Shown: one piece after another, positions 16,692 to 26,507 of the stretch
Numbering within the stretch: the stretch's first letter is position 1
Layout of the letters: each line of letters starts with the position of its first letter
Assembly: GCA_902363835.1 (NCBI GenBank)
Contig: CABJBM010000015.1
Span: 1-64,000, forward strand
Length of the DNA: 64,000 bases
From: Lachnospiraceae bacterium
GTDB lineage: Bacteria; Bacillota; Clostridia; Lachnospirales; Lachnospiraceae
Reading direction: 5' to 3'
Translations under genes and position numbers: made by a program
The notes under the pieces: generated by a model
The model's input: only the letters and a program-made list of their open reading frames with translations
Told to the model about the DNA's origin: nothing
Databases searched by the model: none

Positions 16692-17606
16692 ATGAGCAAG
16701 ATTGCATTTATTTTCCCAGGCCAGGGTGCGCAGTACTGTGGTATGGGCCAGGATTTTTATGAGCAGACAAGGATTGGAAAAGAAACGTATGACATGGCTT
16801 CGGACCTGCTTGGTTTTGACTTACCAAAACTTTGCTTTGAAAAGAATGACCGGCTGGATATTACGGAATATACCCAGGCAGCCATGGTGACCACCAGCAT
16901 TGCCATGATGCGGGTACTGGAAGCAGAAAAAGGTATCAGACCGCAGGTGTCTGCCGGTTTAAGCCTGGGAGAATATTGTGCGCTTGCGGCCGCAGGCGTT
17001 ATGAGCGACGGGGATGCGATTGGTACGGTCAGGCAGAGGGGAATCCTCATGCAGCAGGCTGTTCCCCCGGGAATCGGAGCAATGGCGGCTATTCTGGCAT
17101 TGGATGCCTTAAAAATTGAAGAGGTATTAGGCGGTATGGAGGGAGTCCAGATCGCCAATTACAACTGCCCCGGGCAGATTGTTATATCAGGTAAAAAAGA
17201 GGCTGTGGAAGCGGCAAATGAAAAGCTTCTGGCAGCAGGCGCAAAGCGGGCGCTGATGTTAAATGTAAGCGGGCCTTTCCATTCCTCCCTGCTCACCGGT
17301 GCAGGGGAAAAGCTTGGAGAGGTGTTGGAGGGAGTGGAAATAAAAACCCCTCATATCCCTTACGTTGCCAATGTGACTGCCAGGTATGTGACTGACAGTG
17401 AAATGGTAAAACCTTTGCTGAAGCAGCAGGTATATTCTTCTGTTCGCTGGCAGCAGAGTGTGGAAACCATGCTGGCAGACGGGGTGGATACCTTTATCGA
17501 GATCGGGCCGGGCAAGACCCTGGCCGGATTTATCAAGAAGATTACAAAGGACGTAAGAATCTTTAATATAGAGAAACTGGAAGACATGGAGGCATACTTT
17601 TCTTAA
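16692..17606 (+). CDS. fabD: Malonyl-CoA:ACP transacylase
   Basis: 304 aa. It transfers malonyl from CoA to acyl carrier protein. The family motifs are IFPGQGAQYCGMG, the nucleophile in SAGLSLGEYCAL, a conserved arginine in VRQRG, and the histidine of VSGPFHSSL. The start is the ATG at 16692 with GAGGAG upstream; an earlier ATG at 16665 lies inside fabK. It follows fabK by 16 nt. The 98 nt before fabG hold nothing recognisable apart from its ribosome binding site. Confidence 0.93.
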   Translation: MSKIAFIFPGQGAQYCGMGQDFYEQTRIGKETYDMASDLLGFDLPKLCFEKNDRLDITEYTQAAMVTTSIAMMRVLEAEKGIRPQVSAGLSLGEYCALAAAGVMSDGDAIGTVRQRGILMQQAVPPGIGAMAAILALDALKIEEVLGGMEGVQIANYNCPGQIVISGKKEAVEAANEKLLAAGAKRALMLNVSGPFHSSLLTGAGEKLGEVLEGVEIKTPHIPYVANVTARYVTDSEMVKPLLKQQVYSSVRWQQSVETMLADGVDTFIEIGPGKTLAGFIKKITKDVRIFNIEKLEDMEAYFS

Positions 17607-17704
17607 TGACAGAAAGCGTAAGCGCAGCTTGAGTTTAGAAAAATAGCCGTTCGCTGAACCGTCAGGTCAATCGAACTTCATTATGAATGCAGGAGGTAAG
17701 GAAC

Positions 17705-18445
17705 ATGTTAGATGGTAAGATAGCAGTGGTAACCGGAGCGGCCAGGGGAATAGGCAGGGCAATTGCCGTAAAGCTGGCAGGCCAGGGAGCAACCGTGATT
17801 ATAAATTATAATGGTTCTGATTCCAAAGCCATGGAAGTGGTGAAGGAGATCGAAGAAAAGGGCGGCACAGCAGAGGCCATCCAGTGCAATGTATCGGATT
17901 ATGAGAGCGTAGGCGCATTTTTAGAGGGCGTTATTAAGAAATACGGAAAGCTGGATATTCTTGTGAACAACGCAGGGATCACACGGGATAATCTGCTGAT
18001 GAAAATGTCTGAAGAAGATTTTGATGCGGTGATTAACACCAACTTAAAGGGAGTGTTTAACTGCATGAAGCATGTGGCCCGCCAGATGATTAAGCAAAAG
18101 AGCGGAAGGATCATAAACATCTCTTCTGTTTCCGGAGTGCTGGGAAATGCAGGCCAGGCAAATTACTGCGCAGCCAAGGCCGGAGTGATCGGCATTACCA
18201 AGTCATTTGCCAGGGAGGTTGCAAGCAGAGGAATTACCGTGAATGCGGTGGCTCCTGGTTTCATCCATACGGCCATGACTGATGTTCTGCCGGAGTCCGT
18301 AAAAGCGGCGTCTTTAGAGCAGATTCCAATGAAGCGTTTTGGAGCAACGGAAGATATTGCCGGCACGGTAGCATTTCTGGCATCAGAGGAAGCCGGATAC
18401 ATCACTGGTCAGGTGATAAGTGTGGATGGCGGTATGGCTATGTAA
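17705..18445 (+). CDS. fabG: 3-oxoacyl-ACP reductase
   Basis: 246 aa short-chain dehydrogenase that reduces 3-oxoacyl-ACP with NADPH. The Rossmann motif [12 protein letters not shown], the NNAG motif, the catalytic serine in ISSVSG and the YxxxK pair in NYCAAKAG are all present. The start at 17705 follows AGGAGG at a 6- to 8-nt distance; the earlier codon at 17687 has no binding site. The position between fabD and fabF supports the FabG assignment over other members of this large family. Confidence 0.94.
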   Translation: MLDGKIAVVTGAARGIGRAIAVKLAGQGATVIINYNGSDSKAMEVVKEIEEKGGTAEAIQCNVSDYESVGAFLEGVIKKYGKLDILVNNAGITRDNLLMKMSEEDFDAVINTNLKGVFNCMKHVARQMIKQKSGRIINISSVSGVLGNAGQANYCAAKAGVIGITKSFAREVASRGITVNAVAPGFIHTAMTDVLPESVKAASLEQIPMKRFGATEDIAGTVAFLASEEAGYITGQVISVDGGMAM

Positions 18446-18502
18446 TCATGTATACCTTTATGTCCAAACCTCATGGACAGGAAAAAGAAAAGGAGAAATG
18501 GT

Positions 18503-19741
18503 ATGAAGAGAAGAGTTGTAGTGACCGGTATGGGTGCCATTACCCCTATTGGAAAAGATGTGGAAAGCTTCTGGAATGGTTTAAAGGAAAAAAAGGTGGG
18601 GATCGGACCGATCACCCAGTTTGATACAACAGATTATAAGGCAAAGCTGGCAGCTGAGGTAAAGGATTTCGATCCAAAAGATTACATGGATGTAAAGGCA
18701 GCCAAAAGAATGGAGAGGTTTGCCCAGTTTGCTGTGGCAGCATCCAAGGAAGCCCTGGAAACCTCCGGCATTGAATTAGAAAAGGAAGATCCTTACCGGG
18801 TGGGCGTAAGCGTTGGTTCCGGAATCGGAAGCCTGCAGGCCCTGGAAAGAGAGAATAAAAAGCTTCTGGAAAGAGGACCTGGCAGGGTAAATCCCCTTTT
18901 AGTGCCTCTGATGATATCCAATATGGCAGCCGGAAATGTTGGAATCCAGTTCGGATTAAAAGGAAAATGCATCAATGTAGTGACTGCCTGTGCTACCGGA
19001 ACCCATTCCATTGGGGAAGCATTCCGCTCTATCCAGTATGGAGAAGCGGATGTAATGGTGGCGGGAGGCGCGGAAGCCAGCATCACCCCTATCGGCGTTG
19101 CAGGATTTACGGCTCTTACGGCTCTTACCACTTCTGATGATCCTCTTCGTTCCTCCATTCCCTTTGACAAGGACAGAAGCGGTTTTGTCATGGGAGAAGG
19201 GGCCGGCGTGGTCATTTTAGAGGAGCTGGAGCACGCTCTTTCCAGAAATGCGGTTATTTACGGCGAAGTTGTGGGATATGGATCAACCTGTGACGCATAC
19301 CACATCACTTCCCCGGCTGAGGATGGAAGCGGTGCGGCAAGAGCCATGACTGATGCCATAAAGGATGCGGGAATCACTCCTGATCAGCTTGACTATATTA
19401 ATGCTCACGGCACCAGCACTCATCACAATGATCTGTTTGAGACCATGGCAATCAAAACTGCCTTAGGGGATCATGCAAAAAATGTAAAGATCAATTCCAC
19501 CAAGTCAATGGTCGGCCACCTTTTAGGTGCAGCAGGAGGAATTGAGTTCATTACCTGTGTAAAATCCATTCAGGATGGCTTTGTTCATGCAACTGCCGGC
19601 CTGCAGGAAGAAGGGGAAGGCTGTGATTTAGATTACACCAAGGGGGAAGGCGCTTCTTTGGATGTAACATATGCCATCAGCAACTCCCTGGGATTTGGCG
19701 GACACAATGCCAGCATTCTTGTGAAGAAGTTCGAACAATAG
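18503..19741 (+). CDS. fabF: Beta-ketoacyl-ACP synthase II
   Basis: 412 aa elongating condensing enzyme. The triad is visible: Cys in VTACATGTHSIG, His in INAHGTSTHHND and His in STKSMVGHLLGAAGG. The N-terminus is RRVVVTGMGAITPIG. The start at 18503 follows AAGGAG, while an upstream in-frame ATG at 18473 would add a lysine-rich leader that contains the binding site. accB follows after 10 nt. Confidence 0.95.
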   Translation: MKRRVVVTGMGAITPIGKDVESFWNGLKEKKVGIGPITQFDTTDYKAKLAAEVKDFDPKDYMDVKAAKRMERFAQFAVAASKEALETSGIELEKEDPYRVGVSVGSGIGSLQALERENKKLLERGPGRVNPLLVPLMISNMAAGNVGIQFGLKGKCINVVTACATGTHSIGEAFRSIQYGEADVMVAGGAEASITPIGVAGFTALTALTTSDDPLRSSIPFDKDRSGFVMGEGAGVVILEELEHALSRNAVIYGEVVGYGSTCDAYHITSPAEDGSGAARAMTDAIKDAGITPDQLDYINAHGTSTHHNDLFETMAIKTALGDHAKNVKINSTKSMVGHLLGAAGGIEFITCVKSIQDGFVHATAGLQEEGEGCDLDYTKGEGASLDVTYAISNSLGFGGHNASILVKKFEQ

Positions 19742-19751
19742 GAGGCAGTCT

Positions 19752-20231
19752 ATGGAGATCAATGAGATTATCAGGCTGATGCAGGCTGTGAAAGAAAATG
19801 ACCTGACCAGCTTTAAGATGGAAGAGGGAGATATGAAGCTCTCCATTAAGAAAGAAAAAGAAAGAGAAATCGTGACAATATCCGGAAACCATGCTGCTCC
19901 GGCAGAAATGGCAGCAGGCGTTTTCACCCAGCAGGCGTCTCAGGCAGCCACTGTTTCCGAGAATGGCGGGGAAGTGCCGGGAAGCGGCATCTGTTCAGAA
20001 AAGCTTGTATCCTCTCCTTTGGTCGGAACTTTTTATAATGCTTCGTCTCCTGACAGTGAGCCCTTTGTAAAGGCCGGAGATCAGGTGAAAAAGGGTCAGG
20101 TTTTAGGCATTATTGAAGCCATGAAGCTGATGAATGAGATTGAATGTGAATACGATGGCGTGGTGGAAGCCATTTTGGTAGGCAACGAAGATGTGGTGGA
20201 GTACGGTCAGCCTCTGTTCCGTATCCGATAA
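19752..20231 (+). CDS. accB: Biotin carboxyl carrier protein of acetyl-CoA carboxylase
   Basis: 159 aa. The C-terminal biotinyl domain carries the lysine in IIEAMKLMNEI, preceded by the thumb region SPLVGTFYNASSPDSEPF. The middle is an Ala/Ser-rich flexible linker, and the N-terminus is the usual short helical part. It carries carboxybiotin between AccC and the AccDA carboxyltransferase encoded downstream. A terminator-like hairpin follows before fabZ. Confidence 0.94.
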   Translation: MEINEIIRLMQAVKENDLTSFKMEEGDMKLSIKKEKEREIVTISGNHAAPAEMAAGVFTQQASQAATVSENGGEVPGSGICSEKLVSSPLVGTFYNASSPDSEPFVKAGDQVKKGQVLGIIEAMKLMNEIECEYDGVVEAILVGNEDVVEYGQPLFRIR

Positions 20232-20246
20232 GCCGTTGAGATAACT

Positions 20247-20278
20247 AAGAGAGGCCCAGAGGCTGGGCCTCTCTTTTA
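20247..20278 (+). terminator. Terminator-like hairpin inside the fatty acid operon
   Basis: A perfect 12-bp stem (AAGAGAGGCCCA at 20247-20258, right arm 20264-20275) with a 5-nt loop is followed by a short T-run. It lies between accB and fabZ in an otherwise continuous operon. It may attenuate the distal genes or protect the upstream mRNA end. Confidence 0.7.
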
Positions 20279-20293
20279 AAAATAGGAGGGCGT

Positions 20294-20719
20294 ATGATGT
20301 TAGGTATTAAGGAAATTCAGGAGATCATTCCTCACAGACATCCGTTTTTACTGGTGGACTGTATCGAAGAATTTGAACCCGGAGTGAAAGCCGTTGGATA
20401 TAAATGTGTGACTTATGATGAGCCCTTTTTTCAGGGGCATTTTCCGGCGGAGCCGGTAATGCCGGGAGTTCTGATCATAGAGGCCCTGGCCCAGGTGGGC
20501 GCGGTTGCCATCTTAAGTCTGGAAGATAATAAGGGAAAAATCGCTTATTTCGGAGGCATTGACAAGGCAAAATTCAAGCACAAGGTCATCCCGGGAGAAA
20601 GGCTTAAGCTGGAGTGTGAGATCATCAGGCGCAAAGGCCCTGTAGGCGTGGGAAAGGCCACCGCAACCGTGGACGGCAAGCTGGCCGCCAGCGGGGAACT
20701 GACATTTATGATTGGATAG
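20294..20719 (+). CDS. fabZ: 3-hydroxyacyl-ACP dehydratase
   Basis: 141 aa hot-dog-fold dehydratase acting in each elongation round. The catalytic histidine is in [12 protein letters not shown] and the glutamate in [14 protein letters not shown]. The ATG at 20294 follows AGGAGGG; a second ATG at 20297 is equally possible. No fabA- or fabM-like isomerase is seen in the operon, so the source of unsaturated fatty acids is not explained here. Confidence 0.94.
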   Translation: MMLGIKEIQEIIPHRHPFLLVDCIEEFEPGVKAVGYKCVTYDEPFFQGHFPAEPVMPGVLIIEALAQVGAVAILSLEDNKGKIAYFGGIDKAKFKHKVIPGERLKLECEIIRRKGPVGVGKATATVDGKLAASGELTFMIG

Positions 20720-20728
20720 GTGAGGCTT

Positions 20729-22081
20729 ATGTTTGATAAGATTTTAATTGCCAACCGCGGAGAGATTGCGGTGCGTATCATAAGAGCCTGCAGGGAAATG
20801 GGGATTAAAACGGTTGCCGTTTATTCGGAAGCGGACCGGGAAAGCCTTCACACCTTATTGGCTGACGAGGCCATCTGCATTGGTCCGGCGCCCTCAACCC
20901 AGAGCTACTTAAACATGGAGAGAATCCTTACGGCAACCGTGGCAATGAAGGCAGATGCCATTCATCCGGGCTTTGGTTTTCTTTCGGAAAATACAAGGTT
21001 TGCGGAACTTTGTGAAAAATGTAACATTACTTTTATCGGACCCTCAGCGGAAATTATCGGAAAGATGGGAAATAAATCCGAGGCCAGAAAGACCATGATA
21101 GAAGCAGGAGTTCCTGTGATACCAGGGGGAAAGGAAGCTGTCCGCCAGGTGGAAGAGGCAAAGTCCATGGCGGAAAGAATCGGTTTTCCCGTGATGATCA
21201 AGGCATCCTCTGGCGGCGGCGGAAAAGGCATGAGAATATCCAGAGGACTGGATGATTTTGTGGCTAATTTTAAGAATGCCCAGATGGAGTCTGTAAAAGG
21301 ATTTTCGGATGATACCATGTATATTGAAAAATATATTGAAAAGCCAAGGCATATTGAGTTTCAGATCATGGCGGATAAGTTTGGAAATGTGGTGCATCTT
21401 GGTGAACGTGACTGTTCCATTCAAAGGCGCCATCAGAAGGTTCTGGAAGAATCCCCATCAGCTGCGATTTCTCAGGAATTGAGAAACCGCATGGGAGAGG
21501 TGGCGGTCCGCGCGGCTAAGGCTGTTGGATATGAGAATGCAGGAACCATTGAATTCCTTCTGGATAAACATAAGAATTTTTATTTTATGGAGATGAACAC
21601 CCGCATCCAGGTAGAGCATCCGGTCACGGAAATGGTGACGGGCCTGGATTTGATCAAGGAACAGATCCGGATCGCAGCAGGAGAACCGTTGAGCATCAGG
21701 CAGGAGGATGTGGCAATTGCAGGTCATGCCATTGAATGCAGGATCAATGCGGAAAACCCGGGGAAAAACTTCATGCCCTGTCCGGGTCTTATAAAAAATG
21801 TCCATGTACCGGGAGGCAATGGAGTCCGCATTGACACCCACATTTACAACGATTATAAGGTTCCGGCCAATTATGATTCCATGTTAATGAAAATGATCGT
21901 CCACGGAAAAGACCGGGAGGAGGCCATCTTAAAGATGAGAAGCGCTCTTGGGGAACTGATCATCGAGGGAATCGAGACAAATGTGGATTTTCAGTTTGAC
22001 ATCCTGAGTCATGAAGCTTACCGGGACGGAGACGTGGATACGGATTTTATCCCGAAATATTTCCCGGATTATGTCCGGTAG
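20729..22081 (+). CDS. accC: Biotin carboxylase subunit of acetyl-CoA carboxylase
   Basis: 450 aa ATP-grasp enzyme that carboxylates biotin on AccB with ATP and bicarbonate. The N-terminus KILIANRGEIAVRIIRA, the glycine-rich loop SSGGGGKGMR, and the active-site stretch EMNTRIQVEHPVTE are intact. The ATG at 20729 follows GGTGAGG; an in-frame GTG at 20720 lies directly at the fabZ stop. The length is typical. Confidence 0.95.
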   Translation: MFDKILIANRGEIAVRIIRACREMGIKTVAVYSEADRESLHTLLADEAICIGPAPSTQSYLNMERILTATVAMKADAIHPGFGFLSENTRFAELCEKCNITFIGPSAEIIGKMGNKSEARKTMIEAGVPVIPGGKEAVRQVEEAKSMAERIGFPVMIKASSGGGGKGMRISRGLDDFVANFKNAQMESVKGFSDDTMYIEKYIEKPRHIEFQIMADKFGNVVHLGERDCSIQRRHQKVLEESPSAAISQELRNRMGEVAVRAAKAVGYENAGTIEFLLDKHKNFYFMEMNTRIQVEHPVTEMVTGLDLIKEQIRIAAGEPLSIRQEDVAIAGHAIECRINAENPGKNFMPCPGLIKNVHVPGGNGVRIDTHIYNDYKVPANYDSMLMKMIVHGKDREEAILKMRSALGELIIEGIETNVDFQFDILSHEAYRDGDVDTDFIPKYFPDYVR

Positions 22082-22101
22082 GCAGGTAAAGGAGCAATCT
22101 T

Positions 22102-23826
22102 ATGTTAAAAACCATGTTTAAGAAAACCTATACATTAATAGACAGCAAATACAAGACTCCGGATAAAGCTGAGGAACCCAACATTCCTGCAGGACTTTGG
22201 AAGAAGTGTAATAAATGCTGCCAGCCCGTTTATGCGGAGGATGTGAGAAGCAATCATTTCATCTGCCCCAAGTGCAAGGGATATTTCCGCCTTCATGCTT
22301 ATCAAAGAATTGAAATGATCGCAGATAAGGGAACCTTTGAAGAATGGGATAAGGAAATGGAATTTAAAAATCCTCTGGATTTCCCGGGGTATGATAAGAA
22401 GGTGGCAGCAGCCAGGGAAAAGACCGGGCTTTCTGAAGCCATTGTCACGGGCAGCTGTGAAATAAACGGTCAGAAGGCGGTAATGGGTGTTTGTGATGCC
22501 CGCTTTATCATGAGCAGCATGGGTCAGGTTATGGGAGAAAAGATCGCAAGGGCTGTGGAGCGGGCAACAAAAGAAAAGCTTCCGGTGATTATTTTTGCAT
22601 GCTCCGGCGGAGCCAGAATGCAGGAGGGAATCGTGTCCCTGATGCAGATGGCAAAGACCTCAGCGGCATTAAAGCGCCATCACAAGGCAGGTCAGCTGTT
22701 TATCAGCGTGCTCACCGACCCAACCACAGGAGGAGTGACTGCCAGCTTTGCAATGCTTGGCGATATCATCCTGGCGGAGCCTTTTGCCCTTATTGGGTTT
22801 GCCGGCCCCCGGGTAATCGAACAGACCATTGGACAGAAGCTGCCGGAAGGGTTTCAGAGAGCGGAGTTTTTGCTTGAACATGGCTTCATAGACAAGATTG
22901 TGCCAAGAGAAGAGATGAAGGAAACCCTGGCAAGCATCTTAAAGCTCCACAATCCCCAAAGTCAAAGGGATCTTCATGTGGATAACTGTGCAAAAACAGA
23001 ATCAAGCGGTGGAAAAAAGAAGCCCTTCCGGTTGAGAAAGAATAAAAGGAGCGCCTGGGATACGGTGCTGTTATCCAGAAGCTCGTGCCGGCCGGTGGCA
23101 TCGGATTACATCCATGCAATATTTGATGATTTTATGGAATTTGCCGGGGACCGTTATTATAAAGAGGATGGAGCCATTATAGGCGGAATCGCATCTTTCC
23201 ATGGAATTCCTGTTACGGTCATTGGGCAGGAAAAAGGGAAGAATACAAAGGATAATATTAAGCGTAATTTTGGAATGCCGTCACCTGATGGATACAGGAA
23301 GGCTTTGCGCCTGATGAAACAAGCCGAAGCCTTTGGCCGCCCCATTGTCTGTTTTGTGGATACGCCGGGAGCCTTTTGCGGCCTGGAGGCCGAGGAAAGG
23401 GGTCAGGGAGAAGCCATAGCCAGAAACTTATTTGAAATGGCGGATTTAACGGTTCCTGTTCTTTCCATCGTTGTAGGAGAAGGCGGCAGCGGCGGCGCTC
23501 TTGCCATGGCAGTTGGAAATGAAGTCTGGATGATGGAAAATTCCATCTACTCCATCCTCTCTCCGGAGGGCTTTGCTTCGATTCTTTATAAAGACAGCAA
23601 AAAGGCAAATGAAGCGGCCAGGGTCATGAAGATCACGGCCAGGGATTTAATGGAGTTAGGTCTCATTGAGCGGGTGATACCGGAGGAAGAGCCGGCGTGC
23701 GCAGAGAATCTTGACCTGATTGCGGAAGAAATGGATAAGGCTGTGGAAGAATTTTTTGCCACTTACCTTACCATGACAAAGGAAGAACTTGCAAATCAAA
23801 GATATGAAAGATTTAGGAGAATGTAA
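22102..23826 (+). CDS. accDA: Fused acetyl-CoA carboxylase carboxyltransferase, AccD-AccA
   Basis: 574 aa single frame containing both carboxyltransferase subunits, which are separate proteins in most bacteria. Residues 1 to about 285 are AccD: a C4 zinc finger (Cys 36, 39, 55, 58) and a crotonase fold with [15 protein letters not shown] polar Lys/Arg-rich linker follows. From about residue 316 ([11 protein letters not shown]) the chain is AccA, with [16 protein letters not shown] and [13 protein letters not shown]. The N-terminal helical segment of ordinary AccA is missing, replaced by the linker. It transfers the carboxyl group from biotin to acetyl-CoA. I see no internal ribosome binding site at the junction. 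Confidence 0.93.
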   Translation: MLKTMFKKTYTLIDSKYKTPDKAEEPNIPAGLWKKCNKCCQPVYAEDVRSNHFICPKCKGYFRLHAYQRIEMIADKGTFEEWDKEMEFKNPLDFPGYDKKVAAAREKTGLSEAIVTGSCEINGQKAVMGVCDARFIMSSMGQVMGEKIARAVERATKEKLPVIIFACSGGARMQEGIVSLMQMAKTSAALKRHHKAGQLFISVLTDPTTGGVTASFAMLGDIILAEPFALIGFAGPRVIEQTIGQKLPEGFQRAEFLLEHGFIDKIVPREEMKETLASILKLHNPQSQRDLHVDNCAKTESSGGKKKPFRLRKNKRSAWDTVLLSRSSCRPVASDYIHAIFDDFMEFAGDRYYKEDGAIIGGIASFHGIPVTVIGQEKGKNTKDNIKRNFGMPSPDGYRKALRLMKQAEAFGRPIVCFVDTPGAFCGLEAEERGQGEAIARNLFEMADLTVPVLSIVVGEGGSGGALAMAVGNEVWMMENSIYSILSPEGFASILYKDSKKANEAARVMKITARDLMELGLIERVIPEEEPACAENLDLIAEEMDKAVEEFFATYLTMTKEELANQRYERFRRM

Positions 23827-24947
23827 TGGGAACATTAAAACCTTTGGTAATAGGAGATCTGGCAGCAAAGTATCCGGTGATCCAGGGCGGCATGGGAGTT
23901 GGAATCAGCCTTTCTTCCTTAGCCGGAGCAGTGGCAAAGGCTGGTGGGATCGGAATCATTTCCACGGCCCAGATCGGCTTTCGGGAGCCGGATTTTAAAC
24001 AGAATCCACTGGAAGCGAATTTGCGGGCCATTGGACAGGAAATGAAAAAGGCAAGGGAAATCGCGCCGGAAGGCATCATAGGATTTAACATTATGGTTGC
24101 CACAAAAAATTATGCCAGTTATGTGAAAAAGGCGGTAAAGGCCGGAGCGGATTTAATCATATCAGGAGCCGGGCTTCCTGTAAGCCTGCCGGAATATGTG
24201 GCGGAGGCTGCGGAAGAAGCCGGAATGGCATTGAAAACCAAGATAGCTCCCATTGTATCAACAGTAAAATCTGCCATGGTCATTTGTAAGATGTGGGACC
24301 GGAAATACCACCGGGCACCTGATCTGGTAGTGGTGGAAGGACCTCTTGCCGGAGGACACTTAGGATTTTCCAGAGATGAGCTGGTAAACCTTGGGGTGGA
24401 TACTTCTGATGTGGATCACACCTATCATCAGGCAAAATATGATGAAGAAGTGAGAGGTATCATACGCCTGGTAAAGGAATACGCGGATAAGTACAATAAG
24501 GTGATCCCTGTGGTGACCGCAGGAGGCATTTACTCCCATGAGGATGTGGTGCACCAGCTTTCCCTGGGCGCTGATGGCGTTCAGGTAGCAACCAGATTTG
24601 TGACCACTGTGGAATGCGATGCACCGGAGGAATTTAAGCAGGCTTATCTTCAGGCAAAGAAGGAGGATATCGTCATTACCAAAAGCCCTGTGGGAATGCC
24701 GGGAAGGGCGATCATGAATCCCTTTTTAAAAGGTGTGGGAAATAATCCTTTCCGTTTAAAGCATTGCTATCAATGCCTGGAACGATGTGACAGGACCACA
24801 ATTCCTTACTGCATAACAGAGGCTTTGGTGAACTCAGCGGAAGGCCGGATTGATGAAGGTCTGGTATTCTGCGGAAGCAACGCATACCGGGCGGAGCGGA
24901 TGGAAAACGTGGAAGAAGTTATAAAGGATCTGGTTGGTGAGAACTGA
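23826..24947 (+). CDS. FabK-like FMN oxidoreductase (nitronate monooxygenase family)
   Basis: 373 aa TIM-barrel flavoprotein related to FabK but longer. It has VIQGGMGVGISLSSLAGAVAKAGG at the N-terminus (read here as separate conserved blocks IQGGMGVG and AVAKAGG), VEGPLAGGHLGF and TAGGIYSHEDVV. A cysteine-rich C-terminus (HCYQCLERCDRTTIPYC) is absent from FabK at 15752 and could bind a metal or cluster. Its start overlaps the accDA stop by one base, so it is translated with the operon. Function may be a second enoyl reductase or nitroalkane detoxification; I cannot decide. Confidence 0.8.
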   Translation: MGTLKPLVIGDLAAKYPVIQGGMGVGISLSSLAGAVAKAGGIGIISTAQIGFREPDFKQNPLEANLRAIGQEMKKAREIAPEGIIGFNIMVATKNYASYVKKAVKAGADLIISGAGLPVSLPEYVAEAAEEAGMALKTKIAPIVSTVKSAMVICKMWDRKYHRAPDLVVVEGPLAGGHLGFSRDELVNLGVDTSDVDHTYHQAKYDEEVRGIIRLVKEYADKYNKVIPVVTAGGIYSHEDVVHQLSLGADGVQVATRFVTTVECDAPEEFKQAYLQAKKEDIVITKSPVGMPGRAIMNPFLKGVGNNPFRLKHCYQCLERCDRTTIPYCITEALVNSAEGRIDEGLVFCGSNAYRAERMENVEEVIKDLVGEN

Positions 24948-24954
24948 CTAAAAT

Positions 24955-25003
24955 GGGCTGCTGGGCTGCCGGTTTGAAGAAAACCGGAGCTGCAGCCCTT
25001 TTT
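24955..25003 (+). terminator. Terminator of the fatty acid operon
   Basis: A two-part stem: outer arms GGGCTGC and GCAGCCC with an inner CCGGTTT/AAACCGG hairpin, followed by TTTTT. It lies just after the FabK-like gene and marks the operon end. Confidence 0.85.
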
Positions 25004-25070
25004 CCGGTGCATCCGGCAGACAAGACTGCTGGATAAACCGGGATGGTAATATTCTCCGTTTTTTAAGTTG

Positions 25071-25099
25071 TTGCGCGAAAATGGAGGTGGTGCTATAAT
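25071..25099 (+). promoter_or_regulatory. Extended -10 promoter of the uracil permease gene
   Basis: TTGCGC (25071-25076), 17 nt, TATAAT (25094-25099) with TGC just before it. The leader would be about 45 nt, too short for a PyrR-type attenuator. Confidence 0.65.
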
Positions 25100-25149
25100 G
25101 GGAAAGATAAAAAATTATTTAGAAGACTATAAGAGAAATGGAGAGCTGT

Positions 25150-26409
25150 ATGGAAAGCAAGAAAATCATTCAGGTGGAAGAAAAAGTGCCGTTTAAGTTG
25201 CTGGTGCCCTTAAGTATCCAGCACATGTTCGCAATGTTCGGGGCGTCAGTCCTGGTTCCTTTTATATTTGGAATCAACCCGGCAGTTGTACTGTTTATGA
25301 ATGGACTGGGAACATTATTATTTATTTTCATAACAAAGGGAAAAGCACCGGCATACCTTGGCTCCAGTTTTGCGTTCCTGGCACCGGCAGGAATTGTTAT
25401 CAGCAAATGGGGCTATAATTATGCCCTGGGCGGGTTCGTTGCCGTGGGTATTTGCGGATGTATTCTGGCACTGATTATTTATAAATTCGGTTCAGACTGG
25501 ATTGATATTGTTCTTCCTCCGGCGGCCATGGGACCGGTTGTAGCGCTGATCGGCCTGGAGCTGGCAGGAACAGCGGCAGCCAATGCAGGCCTTAAGGATG
25601 AAATGATTGATATGAGAAATGTCATTGTTTTTCTGGCAACTCTGCTGACAGCAGTCCTTGGTTCTGTGGTATTCAGGAAATTCTTATCTGTTATCCCGAT
25701 TCTGATTGCGATTATTGTAGGATATGTGACTGCACTTTTATGCGGTATTGTAAATTTCAGTGAGATCAGCACAGCAGCATGGCTGTCACTGCCTAACTTT
25801 GCAGCGCCAAAGTTCAAGTGGGAAGCAATTGTCATTATTCTTCCGGTGCTTTTAGTGGTTACGTCGGAGCATATCGGTCATCAGATCGTAACCAGCAAGA
25901 TCGTAGAGAGAGATTTGATCAAGGATCCGGGGCTTCACCGTTCTCTTCTGGGAGATTATATATCAACCACACTTTCCGGCCTTGTGGGTTCCGTGCCAAC
26001 TACCACATATGGAGAGAATATCGGCGTTATGGCAATGACAAAGGTATACAGCGTCTATGTAATCGGAGGAGCAGCGATCCTTTCTGTTGCCTGTTCTTTT
26101 ATCGGAAAGATGACAACACTGATCAACACAATTCCAGGGCCGGTAATTGGCGGAATTTCATTCTTATTATACGGAATGATCGGAGCTTCCGGTATTCGCA
26201 TTCTGGTTGATGCACAGGTAGATTATGGAAAATCCAGAAACATGGCCATGACCTCCGTTATCTTTGTAACAGGACTTTCCGGAGTTGCCGTTCAGTTCGG
26301 CAGCATCCAGTTGTCTGGTATGGTTCTCGCATGTGTAGTAGGTATGCTTATGGGTCTGATGTTCTTTGTACTGGATAAGCTGAATCTGACAAATGACAGG
26401 GAACATTGA
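25150..26409 (+). CDS. uraA: Uracil permease (NCS2 family)
   Basis: 419 aa integral membrane protein with about 12 to 14 transmembrane segments. It imports uracil by proton symport in related enzymes. NCS2 landmarks are LSIQHMFAMFGASVLVP near the start, the conserved glutamate in TSEHIGHQ, and the QxG-type segment SVPTTTYGENIGVMAMT. The start at 25150 follows GGAGAG by 5 nt; an in-frame ATG at 25138 is just upstream. The substrate could also be xanthine, but the sequence reads most like UraA/PyrP. It stands alone with its own promoter and terminator. Confidence 0.87.
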   Translation: MESKKIIQVEEKVPFKLLVPLSIQHMFAMFGASVLVPFIFGINPAVVLFMNGLGTLLFIFITKGKAPAYLGSSFAFLAPAGIVISKWGYNYALGGFVAVGICGCILALIIYKFGSDWIDIVLPPAAMGPVVALIGLELAGTAAANAGLKDEMIDMRNVIVFLATLLTAVLGSVVFRKFLSVIPILIAIIVGYVTALLCGIVNFSEISTAAWLSLPNFAAPKFKWEAIVIILPVLLVVTSEHIGHQIVTSKIVERDLIKDPGLHRSLLGDYISTTLSGLVGSVPTTTYGENIGVMAMTKVYSVYVIGGAAILSVACSFIGKMTTLINTIPGPVIGGISFLLYGMIGASGIRILVDAQVDYGKSRNMAMTSVIFVTGLSGVAVQFGSIQLSGMVLACVVGMLMGLMFFVLDKLNLTNDREH

Positions 26410-26507
26410 AAACAGGTAAGATCCGGAAATGGCCAATAACCGAAAGCGGATCGTATCCGGGTAATGCCAATAGAAAACCTGAATTAATATAGCTTTTATG
26501 AAAATAG

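Noticed and set aside
25098..25196. 32-codon open frame overlapping the uracil permease start, with an apparent GGAGG-type site
   Set aside because: Its start codon overlaps a TATAAT box in an excellent promoter (25071-25099), so the transcript would begin after the supposed ATG.
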